The notes under the pieces were generated by a model. That model was not told the DNA's origin, did not search any database, and saw only the letters and a list, made by a program, of their open reading frames with translations. Positions 51,409 through 63,400 of a DNA stretch of 64,000 nt are shown one piece after another; positions within the stretch are counted from its first letter, which is position 1, and each line of letters begins with the position of its first letter. The stretch lies in the NCBI GenBank assembly GCA_009869945.1, contig WIXG01000393.1, positions 1-64,000 on the forward strand, written 5' to 3'. Both the position numbers and the translations under genes were made by a program. This DNA is from Mesaphorura yosii. Its lineage: Eukaryota > Arthropoda > Collembola > Poduromorpha > Tullbergiidae.

Positions 51409-51922
51409 TATAAAACCGACTTGCCAGGTGAAAGCTCCAGACAGACTCAGGCAGAAGTTATTGGTGTGTGGTCGGTCAATGTGAGACTCGCGTTTCATTC
51501 GCGCTTAGTTTCGCTCGGTTGCCTTTACCGACTTTCACTTTATTATTCAGGCCAAATCGGAAGAGATAAATACTAAAATATTCATTGAGGTCAACTCCAC
51601 TCAGTCAGTCTGATTAATTTTCTGTGAAATCCATCACGAGTTACTAACAGAATATGACAACTCAATCCGTCAAAGTTCAACAGGTAAGCAAACATAAAGT
51701 CTCACCATTGCTCGCTAAAATTAATCGCCCACTGTCGGGTACTAGCAGAGGGCAAAGTCCAAGCATAGAGATCATTTTAAGTACGCCTTCAGTTTCACAA
51801 AAACATGGCCGTCTTGTGACCGAATTGAATATTTCCAAGGCCCGCATTCCCACGTTTTAATTTTTCAGAAAGTTGCGGTGGCCCAACATAGTCTTGACAT
51901 GATTTTGTTTTTGCATTCCTAA
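51409..51922 (+). CDS. candidate tiny two-exon gene with TATA promoter
   Basis: TATAAAA at 51409-51415 is followed about 32 bases later by a TCAGG start-site-like stretch. TTACTAACAG at 51641-51650 looks like the end of a UTR intron. It is followed at once by ATG at 51654 with ten codons (MTTQSVKVQQ) up to a strong GTAAGC donor after 51683. The best phase-matched acceptor is a pyrimidine-rich stretch ending TTTTTCAG at 51868. It would add KVAVAQHSLDMILFLHS and a stop at 51920-51922, for 27 residues in all. I do not recognise the peptide. Alternatively the first exon splices to a distant exon I cannot identify, or is a UTR with a small upstream frame. Promoter and first exon are better supported than the full peptide. 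Confidence 0.3.
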
Positions 51923-52867
51923 TTTAAGAAAAATTAATATTAATTTCTGTTTATGAGACACGTTCATTCAGACGACGCCGTAAATGAATATTCATTGTGT
52001 GAAATTATGTAATGTGACGCTCCTGTCTCATTATAGCCACCTTGATAAGTAATTAAAACACGAGTGACCGAATTCCATTTACCGTTAAATGTGGCTTCAT
52101 GTTGGGACACGGGTTCAAAATCACTGAATGTCGGGCCATATCATAATTCAATGTTATATTCCATTCGTTGTCCATGCATGATAAAATATTCAAATTATTT
52201 GAGAAAATGCTCAACTCTTCCTGAAACACACTGCTTTTTTAACTTTCAGTGATTCATTTGGGCAAAATTCTTTCTGGCATGGCATGAATAACTTAACCCA
52301 AACGACATTAATTAATTATGAATCCCTTGACGCACGAGTTTTCATTTTTGCTTGCGGTCTACGGAGTACTTAACTTTTACTTATTTCACAGAAGTTCCAT
52401 TTTAAGTTTGAAAAACTTTGCACTTCTTAACAATGTATGTTATTTTTAAATGAACCCCAGGCAATTGCAGGGTGGGACTGCTAAAGTTAATTATGCTCTT
52501 GCTTCACAGTCTCGCTGGTAAACTGGTCTTCAGACCCTTCAGAAACTTCAGACAAGTCAATGAAATGAAACAAGGCGTCGCGTCCCGAGGTTTCTTCACG
52601 TAAAATTAGAAAAACAATATTCAAAACCAATTCATGTATCAGGGCAGGATATTGACTTGGTTAACAATTAACTGACCAAAATTATCATATAAAATTACTG
52701 GGTACGCTGGATTAGATAATATTCATCTTAACTAAACGTAGGACAGAGAAAGTACATCCATTGATTAATGACTGCCATTTCTTTGCGACTGCTTTAAAAT
52801 CCTTGTCTTTGTCGTCCTGGTAAGAAATTCAACTTTCTTCTCAACAGCTTGTCCCAAAATGTTACGG

Positions 52868-52874
52868 TATAAAA
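52868..52874 (+). promoter_or_regulatory. TATA box of the NAD(P)HX dehydratase gene
   Basis: TATAAAA lies about 40 bases before a TCATTCC start-site-like sequence near 52909. It stands about 195 bases before the first in-frame ATG at 53065. Confidence 0.45.
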
Positions 52875-53064
52875 TTGTGAACATATCGCTCAAAGTCTAA
52901 AGTCTTGACTCATTCCACTTACCGTGGTCCTGGCCACTGGCTTATCAACACTGATAACATTGTCTTTCATCTCTTATCTTATTTTAGTGTTCCATATTGC
53001 ATCCATTGTCAAAACCGAACTTCAGCAGTCGTTTGAGAAGACCTCCGTCTGTAATTTGTATGAC

Positions 53065-54400
53065 ATGAAATATTTGCCTTGTTCGTCAATATTCACATCA
53101 GCAGTATCAGCGTCAAGAAGCATATTTCGGCAACTGCATTCATTTGTAGTTACTTCGGCTTCATCAAGTACCAATTATTTCCGTCGACGCGGTGAAACCG
53201 AATTACTGAAAGAATTTACAAGCTCAAGCACCAATACTCCACGTACAATAACTACTACTCGTGGTAGTAGTATTAATCACAACCACAATCATTACACCCA
53301 CATCATAACCAAGAAAATGTCATCAGTAACGGTTGGTGGAAGCAGCAATGACGAAGGGCTTCTGGTGGCGACGCGTGCTTTCATTCCATCATTAACAAAT
53401 GCCCTGCATAAAGGCCAAGCTGGACGAATTGCTGTTATTGGTGGTAGTGAAGAATACACTGGTGCACCATACTTCGCAGCCATATCTGCAATGAAGGTAA
53501 TTAATATTTGTAAAGGTAAATTTTAATTTTACTCAGAATTAAAGGATTTGTCCCTTTCAGGTTGGTGCTGATCTCGCACATGTATTTTGTGTTCAAAACG
53601 CCGGCCTAGTAATCAAAACTTACAGCCCCGAACTAATTGTGCATCCAATACTTGACACCAACAATGCGCTGGAAAGGATTCTGGAGTGGGCTCCTAAATT
53701 CCATTCATTCGTTATTGGGCCTGGACTAGGAAAGAATCCGCAGATCTTAGCGACAGTAACGAACCTAATACTAAAGCTGAGAGAATTGGATAAGCCCATG
53801 ATCATCGATGCTGATGGACTGTTCTTAGTCACGGAGAAGCCTGACCTAATAAAGAATTACTCCAAAGTTATCCTCACTCCAAACTCGATGGAACTGTCGC
53901 GGTTGTTCAATGCAGTACTTGGTGGTGATAACAAACCTGTGCCAAGCGTATCAACCGAGAAAATTCGTGAGCTGGCGCAAGCTCTAGGAAATGTTACGAT
54001 ACTCAGTAAAGGAGCCACTGATGTCGCGTCGAACGGAAGACTCAGTGTTTGCTGTGCCGGTGGTGGTTCAAATCGTCGCTGTGGGGGACAAGGTGATTTA
54101 CTTGCTGGTGCTCTGGCGGTACTCTTTCATTGGGCTTTGGTCTACGGCGATCGTGGCGGTCCAGGTAATAATACAGTACTACTATTTATTCGCTCTCCAG
54201 TGTCCCAGAATTGACATTGACAACCATTTCTTTTCATTCACTTGTCGACAGCACCTCCTGAACTGTTGGCAACTTATGGAGCCTGCAGGCTAACAAGGGA
54301 ATGTGCCAGATTAGCGTATTCTCAAAACGGACGATCGACCACAACGACAGACCTCGTGCGACTTATTCACCAAGCATTTACGTTTCTGTTTGGCAACTGA
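53065..54400 (+). CDS. NAXD: ATP-dependent (S)-NAD(P)H-hydrate dehydratase
   Basis: Three exons, 53065-53496, 53561-54164 and 54252-54400, join in frame to about 394 residues. The enzyme repairs hydrated NADH/NADPH (NADHX) made by heat or side reactions, using ATP, in concert with the NAXE epimerase. The ribokinase-like core shows [28 protein letters not shown], the GPGLG loop, [22 protein letters not shown], a KGATD strand and the near-invariant [12 protein letters not shown] with the catalytic Asp. The frame is open back to a stop at 52906, but there is no ATG before 53065. From Met1 the first 84 residues are Ser/Thr/Arg-rich with few acids ([20 protein letters not shown]), like a mitochondrial presequence. 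Met85 (53317) starts just before the conserved core and could give a cytosolic form, as reported for mammalian NAXD. Confidence 0.93.
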
Positions 54401-57400
54401 CACAATTTTCAGTTCTACTACAGCTACATGCGGTACATGAAACTCTTTCTGAAGAAACACAAAACGTCCATGCCAGGTGAAACAATGCTTTGGCGTTGTA
54501 AATTTGATGACCATAAATGAGTTCTGATTGCTTATCTTGCAGAAATGTGAAAAGGCTCACTCTTCGCTGTTACGCTTTACAAAATTTTGATAATACGAAT
54601 GGATACGAACGAACTATTTCATTTAGTATGAATGAGTAGACGTTTTAGGGTTATGCCATATTGTGACACGAGAATGAGTAACAAGATAATCGTCCAACAG
54701 TAGCGTGCAGGCCAATAATAGTCTGTGAAATCAGCACTTTGCGGTCTTCTGTCTTCACTTGGTGTATTGATCCAGGTGCCAATAGAATATGTTACGAGTC
54801 ATATATTTTGATACTAGTGGCAATGACGTGAAACCATCCATTTTACAGAACGCTAGTTGTCAGCCAAAATCATTGCCAAACCCCATGACTGTAATATTAG
54901 CTTAAGGCTATTGTCATACGTGAGGGTACGGGCGTAGTGTAATAAAAGATGTCTAAAAATATAATTGCGGCTAATAAAATCGAACGTGGTGACGAGTCCG
55001 AATTCTCTTTCTCATGCAATGCATTAGAGGATGATGGCAATGGCAAATGAAGAAATTGGAAATTGCTTTCACCTCACAAATGTGACATGCGTCATTACTT
55101 CATGGAAAAGTGTCTGAAGAAAATGCAGCCATAAGCCGTTTTCCATTTGAACGCGCATTTGGTCGCGGTGATTGATCGCACACTCATCCAAGACCCACAT
55201 CAAGCTATTCTCATAAGATTGAATTTCGCTTATGAAGATCGATAGGAGCAGGGGACTGAAATCATAATCGCATCAAGAATATCGATTCTCCAGTCGTACT
55301 GCTTCAAATTTTAACTTTATACAGTCGCATTCTTTCAGGTGTCTTCCATCAAGACGTGAAGATGTGATCGTTCGTGGTGCGAGCGAGCTGAAGCTGACGA
55401 CGAATGTGGTGCTGCTCGACTACCCGAGTTAAGAAGCCACTAACAACTACGCGTCGAAGGTGTATCAACAGAAACTAGACACAGGGTTTCGTGACGGACT
55501 GTGGTTTTAAGAGTTATTCAACAGCCATCATGCGTTGAGCGTTGAGTTTCACTTGACTTGAATGGTCTATCGAATTGACCTCTACACACTTTTTTAGGCT
55601 CTATTCAATGTCTTGCTCCTTGCCAGAGTTTCCAGGAGCAATAAAATTGCAACAAGATGAAAGGTTCTGAGTGATACCAACCCGGATTATTGGCTATCAA
55701 GTTTCAATTCATACGACCAATTCAGGTCACTTCACTTCTTGCTTCGTATTCCTATCGAATTCGATTTTGTGACTGAATAATTATACTTATGAATAATTTA
55801 TTCCTGAATTTCCAGAGTTGAACTTTGTTGCTTTTGCTCATGAAGAAGTCGAATATTTTTAGCCGTGTTATTCTGACTTTCTAAAAGGTAAGGTGATTGA
55901 GTTGATGAATATTGTAGGATTTCCACTTTCCTCTTTGAGTGCTTGCTGCCTCGGCTGCCTGTATTATTATTGCATAGTAATTCGAATTTTGCAATCAAGG
56001 AGGCTTGGTTTGGTTTCATAGTCTAGAAGTGAGAACTGAATCGATTTTCGCATGAAAGCATTTTCAGAGCAATTATAAAACAAATGTTTACATTCCGCAA
56101 ACTGTATATTGAGAATGAGAAATCGAAGCCGAAATCGAAATCTGCAATTTGAACGAATACTTATGCTTGCTCTGTTAGATTCGAGTATTCCTGGAAGAAC
56201 AATTAGAGCGTTTAATAATTCTACCGTGATGAGGCTTAATTGTATGTAAACAGCACCACGATCGATAGTATTTACTTGATCGTGCGTACAAAACTATAGA
56301 GACTCCAAGTTTAAAAGGATAGAGAGTTTGGCTCACAGCATGAATATTCAAAAACGAAGGCAGGCTTTTACGAGTGTCTCAGTCTCAGACCTTGTGCAAT
56401 AAAATTCTCGTGTTCGTATCGGGGTCTCATGACCAATGTGCCTCACACTTACGTAATTGATTAAGTAATTTCAGACTTGATTGACAGCAGGAATTTAACC
56501 TTCATTAAACAGTCTTAAACTAATTAATGCGCCAATTAACATCATTAGCAAAGTTTTGCGTTGGAAATGAGCTTTTCGTGAAGGCAGACATGATTCTTCA
56601 AAATGAAGGTAATTAATTCAATGAGATTTCCAGGATTATGTGAAGACGAAGACTTGAACCAGTACAGCGTCAGCAACCTTGCATTTGCATTCTTGCTGCT
56701 GCTTCCCGCCCCGTCGCATTCGCTTGATGATATGAGCTTTTATGTCTCTTCCGATCGTGGAACGTCTTACGATTCACGGTTTCACACGAGTGAGAAGATA
56801 CGATGATGTCTTTTGTAGGCATCCAACTTTTTGAAATGCATTTGCTATATCAAACCTCAAAAATTAATATTCTCTTCCTGTGCTTTAATAAACGAGTTCG
56901 TACACCAAGACAATGAGCGCTAGACATTGAAAAATGTTCAATTTTCTACAAATTTTTAGTACTGGGAATTCGCTTCTCTCTAATTGAATTAATTACATTC
57001 GCGGAATCTTACATCAGAACTTTTCCACTTCTACTCCACACGCGCGATTTGACTTGATGATGCTACTCGGTTGCTCTTCTGCTTTCACACACAACCCACA
57101 AGACACCAGCAAAAATTTAAAAGTCGGACGTATTCTATCGCGTTTTCTCTCTAATGGTTTAAATTAAACACCGGACTACGAAAACAAGCAATAATTGTTT
57201 AAAAGTGAGCTAAAATTAAAGAAAAAACTTCTAAAAGATCGTTCTTCCTGTCCGTCGCGCTTCTGGAATCAATCGCCCTGCAACTGAATAAATGATACAA
57301 ATACTTATATTACCGGTCCAGCTGCTTCAAAGAACAAACATGAAAATAGGCTTACATGTGATCTGAACATTCTGCATCCACACAGAATTCCAGCACACAG

Positions 57401-57401
57401 T
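54401..57401. other. intergenic region between NAXD and cotransporter C
   Basis: AATAAA-like signals occur near 54940 and 55640. One short GC-richer stretch at about 55338-55432 could be a terminal exon on the plus strand: after a CTTTCAG acceptor it reads LPSRREDVIVRGASELKL, then TTNVVLLDYPS and a stop. I could not attach it to NAXD or any other exon. Nothing else was recognised. Confidence 0.4.
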
Positions 57402-60400
57402 TTATGAATAGAACGTAAGAACAGATGCTTGGTTTCCACGAACAAGCAAAAACGGAGGCATATCCTTAGTAAGTATTTCCAGCCACGCCATGTACAAGAA
57501 CGCTGATACGACTCCTTTCCGAGGAACTGGCAGAGTCCTGTATTAATGAAGAAGAATATGAAAACACCGGCAACGAGGAGCTCCTCATCTTCTCAAGTGC
57601 AAGTTGAATCGGAGTTTCTCTACTTGTGTTTCATGCGGCGTGCGTTCTGCTTTCGAAGAAGAAAAGTACGTGAAGCGCCGAAAGAAGAAGAATTAGTCGA
57701 ATGACATCGTTATTGCGTTCCTTTAGAATACTAATCCGTGTTCGCAGCTCGTGCGACTTGCGAACTTCAGGCTAGACAGGATAAATGGGATTAACACTTT
57801 GCAAACAATCAACAAAATTAATTCAACAACTTTTGCACTCTTTCAGCATCCGCGCTGCTTTTCTGTGCTTGGCTACGAACTCAATTAATTGCCGAATTTA
57901 ATTAAGAAAAGAGTTTGCGAGGGAGAAGCCAGGAGGCAAAGGTCAACAAAAAAAACAAATCAACCTCAGAGCTTGGTCCACTTTACTGACTTTACTTTCG
58001 TTGATTAAAATCAATTAAATAATTGACTGATTCATGACCATGAACCGACAGAGTGCGTTTCTCAACGTCAGTTTTCTCCTGAGACAAGCTGCCCAGGTAA
58101 ACAAAATATTTCCACTTCGCTCAAACTGGAAGCGACAATGCCGAGAAGAGGTGTTTAGTCAAGTGAAAGTGGCGCAACCGGACCAGGAATGGAGGAGGAG
58201 GAAAAGATAAATAGAAACTCAACCTTGGGCCGTGCGCAGGTATACATTACAATGCTTTTTACTTGTACTTACATTACAATCAGATTGGACTTGGTCGAAT
58301 GTTCCAAAAGTAGTTCACGAAGACGGAGATGGCGATTCGTTTTCTCCTTAAGACCAAGTAGTTCTCCTTCACTGATGATAAATGCGTCTTCAGTGTCTTC
58401 GGAGGATCATCGCAAGAAGTAATGCAATGTCAAGCGAGGGCAGCCAACCGTGCCATTGCCATCACGCCGGGATGCCACATTTACGAAATTCATATGAAGG
58501 AGAAAAGAAGAGAGAAATCTAATTAGGGTAGGCGTAGAGACGTACAAATGTGAATGGATGGATGAGAGACTTGGATTCTCGGAAAAGGTGAAATCGTAAT
58601 GTCTCAGGTTACCCATTACCAATACTCATTTCCGTACCGCGCAGTTCATGATCTCAATTCTCTATCTACAGTCGAGGCAGCAAGCAGCATTGGGAATTAT
58701 CCAGATCTACTTTTCTAGTTCAATAAAACCATTACCATTACCCACTGCGCCGTTTCTTGCCCGCCGTGCCATAAACCGATTTTGCATTCTGATAGGAAAC
58801 ACATCGACTCGTATTTGAATCTATTTCATATCATATCGAAAGACGATGTCGAGAGGAAGCATGCATGCATAAGGACATTTTGATCGATTTCCCACCGGAA
58901 CAATTATTAAGAGAATTATAAATATGTCGATGGAGCGTCGTAAGAAACGGAAATTGAGACCAACAAGAGTAAACAATAATTGTCAATAATGCTTCTGCTC
59001 CGTCTCCAAACCTTGTTAGATTTAGTAGTCTATGTATGCTTTGCACTTATCATTTTCCTAACATGGTAATCCACTTTCTTTTGTTCTCTGTCTTATGACC
59101 CTCGAACGCTGTTTAATATTTTTTGCCACGGCACGGCCGAATAGAAAGCGTCTGGAAAAGGCACTTAATGGAACTGCTAAGTAACATTCGCTTTAAAAGC
59201 TTTCACAGCCTAATACATTTGTATGAACCCATTTTCGTATTTACATTTGTTTACATTCGATTTACTTTTTAAAGACGCCTGTCATTTCAATCAGGTACTG
59301 CTTTTAGGGTGGCACATTTTGCCTTTTGTGATCGGCAAGAGCACGAGGCACGAAAGGTTCTAGGTGGAATGGTACGACTGACTAGACTAATCGCATTTCC
59401 GTACCTTTGTTTTCCCGCACAGTGTAATCCCTGATAAGTGAATCGAATAATTCTTGCGTTTTTGAGTGAGCTCGTCGTGTGATGTCCGGAATTAACGTCA
59501 ACTTAGAGTAGTCGATGCGGAACTTGGACAACAGAGCCGCCATGCTGTCGACGAGATTCATTAATACGATTTCCAAGCAAAACCACAGCATAAGTACTAG
59601 ATGCTTGGCGAAAGTACAAAGTACCTGCGGTACTCCAGCTGGGCTTCCGAATTTTTATTGGCAATCGCAAATACGCGAAGCTGACACTGCGACCATTTCT
59701 TGCGCATTGTAATGATGTACGGTAGTAAAAGTGTTAAGCCTGTAGGGAAGAGAGAAAGCATTTTTCAATTAGCTCCGGGACGACCTGTAAAGGTCGGCTT
59801 CCATTATTCAGTGCTTAATTAAAAACGAGAGCCTGCAACATCGACCACAAGAACCGCGTCAAGAGTGTTTGCATCTGGCATTTACATTAAATTATTAATA
59901 AAGCACATGTACGGAATCGAATTCAGCATCAACGGATTAATCCGGATTCAGAGAGACGTGAGGTTCAATTTGAATTGGAGTGTCGAAGCGGCAGCCCTAA
60001 AAGCGCAACACACACAGCACGGAGCGGGCGTAACAAGGCTTTGGCCTCCCGCGATGGAGGCTGTCATGAGTCTTAACAAAAATTTCAATCAAAAGGTCTC
60101 TCGTCCCAGAATACGCGGGTCGGAAATGTATGCAAGTGCTGCATCTTGTTCTGCTTCTGACATTTTCAATTTAATCCGCCGTAATCGTCTTTTCTTCATC
60201 TTCGTTCTCGAGTTCTCTTATTGAATGAGAAAGAAAATTAGAAAAGGTACGAAGTGCAAAGCAGACAGGAAAGTGAGAGTGGGTAAGATTAAATGAATAT
60301 GCATGCGCATATTTTTATGACGTGACACGGGGCTCCCACAGCGCAGAGGTGAAATCAGAAAGTGTCATCTTGTACATCTTGCACTACCAAACTACCACTT

Positions 60401-63400
60401 GTGCGGTTCTTTCACTGGACGTCATTCGCACGCATAAAGCCTCGGCTCTCTTAAGGCATAACGCATAAAATACCGCAAAGTGTAGTGATAAATTCTGCCA
60501 CAACTCTCGCTTATGTCTGCCTGTCTATTGTCCGTCTTGCCTTGCGCCCATTTCTTGTACCTTCTCCCGACAAATTACGGGCACATTTGCAAGTCTGTGG
60601 ATGCCCGAATTGCATGTCGTTAAAGTCATTTACCTGAGCCACAAATCCACGACAAGAATTAAATTAGACGGAAGCAGAAAAACGAAATAATAAAGTAGGA
60701 GTAAATGTAAATTTTTTAATCTTGTACTTTTGTGGTCTAATTTTGTCCCTCATTCTTTCCTTTTCTTGGCTGGCACATCTCAGAATGCTACACTGCAAAA
60801 CAATGCAAATGAACAAGGCGGCTGCTGCGAGTAACTGCGCACCATCAAAAGAGCAGACACAGACAGTAAAAGAATAAAAATTGGAATAAGACGAAAACTT
60901 TTGGTGGGATGTGCCAAGAAATGAAAGTAAAGGAATATTTCATTGCGGGCGAGCATAAAAAAGTTACGAGAAAATTAAGCCTTCTAATTTTTGGATACAA
61001 AGGCCGCATTATGTCATTATATTTTTATGAGATAACATTAGCAAAGTGAACGCAATAAAAAGATTCCCATCTTTCACCCCGGCTCCGTAAAAACCCGCCC
61101 GTCATCCAATTTGCAAACGGCCGGAGGCACGGGAAGCAAAACGGACGAAATTAATGAGAAAAATTGTACAAGGAGTGTATTGTTATTAGAAAAGTTTCTC
61201 AACAGGAAGTGCTTTGTGTAACAGTGCATCACAATTGCTCGTGGCGTAGTGAAATAATCTGCTGAGCAGCACTGCGGGGTTGGAGAAAAGGCCTGGCCTC
61301 GTGCAGCACGTGCAATTTGTAATGGAAATGTGGGTTAAGCTGCGCGATTACATTACAAAGGTACGCACAGGTAGATGCGCAATAGAAATAATGGCTTTAA
61401 TGGGATCCTGAGACATTAGTAAGCAGTCAAGCTTCAAGCAATCTTTCAACAGCAAGTGCGTCCAGAGTAATCTTCGATGCTTGCTGAAGCCAAAAACTTA
61501 ATAACTTATGAAGGCTGAGCCGGTGAAAGCAGCCGCATTATCTTCTTGTGTTCTAGTTTAGCCTTTAGCAGGGCTCAGTCGAATGACTTCCGCCGGAGTA
61601 TCCGGACACCAGCTCCAGAGTACACAAATTACGTAAACGCAGACAGACCCAAAATAGGCTTGAGTTTGAAAATAATCGGTGCCTCGACAGCAGCTCAGCG
61701 GAAGGCCGTATCACTGCCGTACCACGAGAAAGCTTCCATCATCCTCACCACCTCAGCCCAAGCTTACGCTCAGACTCTTACCCAAATCTTAGCACATCTT
61801 CAGTGTGCTTATGGATTCGTTCTTGTCAGCCCGTCTGTATCAGTTATGTATAAAAATTTTGTGGAAACCGCTTCAAGATTCAGATATAAATATGTCCGCC
61901 GTAAAGCGACATGTTTCATATGCTCGTAAAGCAGGACAGCGGGATTGTGCACCAACAGAACTGAGTTAATATTGTAATATTACGCAGCAATCGTTTTACA
62001 GACGAAACGCACGCTCCTTTTTCAGAATCTGTTTTGTCATGTGAACTAACACAAAGCGGCTTCCAATTGTTCCGCAAAGGAAGTAATAATTATGTAGCCG
62101 GAGGGCCAGCTTTACATAGATTCAGAAGAACCTTAAAGGGTACTTTGCGTGAACTTATATGCCCGCAACATTAAAGACACGAAACGCGGAAGCAAGATAT
62201 AACTACCTTGATATCTTGAAAGAATTATTGTGCGTCCCGGCACTCAGAGTTTTTCAGTCTGTTTTGTTAGAAAATCGTAAGTATTTTGACCTGTGTTGGC
62301 TTGACACATGGCCAATTGGATTGGTGCTTCGATCAAAGATGTGTGGCTTGGTTTTCCCTAGGAATGAAAAAGTAGGCTTGTATTTGCATGTGTACGCTGT
62401 TGTGCGCAAAAGCTCACACCTGCACGTTGTCCAATCCTACCGTGATTTGACAGTCTCTGAAAAGCCTCTTTATGCTGCGTGTTGCGCGTTCCCGGGTCTA
62501 ATAACTATTCGGAACAATGGAATTATTCGAAGGGACATGATAAAATTGACCATGCGGAACCGGAAGCGAGAACGTCCGAGCCGCAGGTGAGGAACGATCT
62601 GGGTTGGAAAAAATCGGATTTGATTATATATGTCATGATTTTTTTTCCTTTTTTGTGAAACTTTCCACTCAAACCAAGAAAAATTGACTTAACTGTCATA
62701 AAGTAGTGTTGCACAGGGACTGGAAGCTATAAAACATGAAAACCAATGGAAAGTCCAACAAATTTACTTCAAAACGTCAAACTTCCGTGTGCAAAAAGTA
62801 TCCGCACAAATAAATCAAGGGCATGGAGTCAGAGTGATACTACATTGTGTTCTGCAATTGCCGAAATTTGTACTTTTGCTCTTTTCCAAATGAAAATTCG
62901 TTGGTAGAATGCAGTTTTATTCAAATTGAAAAAATCGAAAAAATCATGATTTTTTCATTATAGATATGATTTTTCCCGGAATCATGCCGAAAGCGCTGTA
63001 AAAGCTTTTAGTCACCGTTTAAGCGTGAAGTAAGGAAAATATTTTAAAAATCGAAAAAATCATGATCTATATAATCGATTTTTATCTGCCAACCATGGGA
63101 ACAATAGAGTTGTGGTGACGCCAAGAATGTGATAACAATGATTGAGTTGCACTGAAAACGTATTAACGTAACGTAATCTTGCCCGATGCAACACTTAAGA
63201 AGAGTGTTTCATATGGTTGAGGATGTACTAGTGTCTTTCATTTGAAATGAAGTATTACTACTCTAAACTCTGGCTTTTCAGCTTTACAGGATTGCATGTG
63301 AAGTTTGATCTTGATTCATTATCGTCATCCTCATCCCTCTTTATCTTTGTTGACAGGTTCCAGCTACTAAATTCAATCCGAAAACTTTCACTTTCGCGTC

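Noticed and set aside
61546-61929. 127-codon plus-strand open frame in the cotransporter C intron
   Set aside because: It begins at a non-ATG codon, has no known domain and no supporting signals; treated as chance.
62159-62590. 143-codon plus-strand open frame, considered as a transposon remnant
   Set aside because: No transposase, reverse transcriptase or zinc-finger motif is visible and composition is not convincing.
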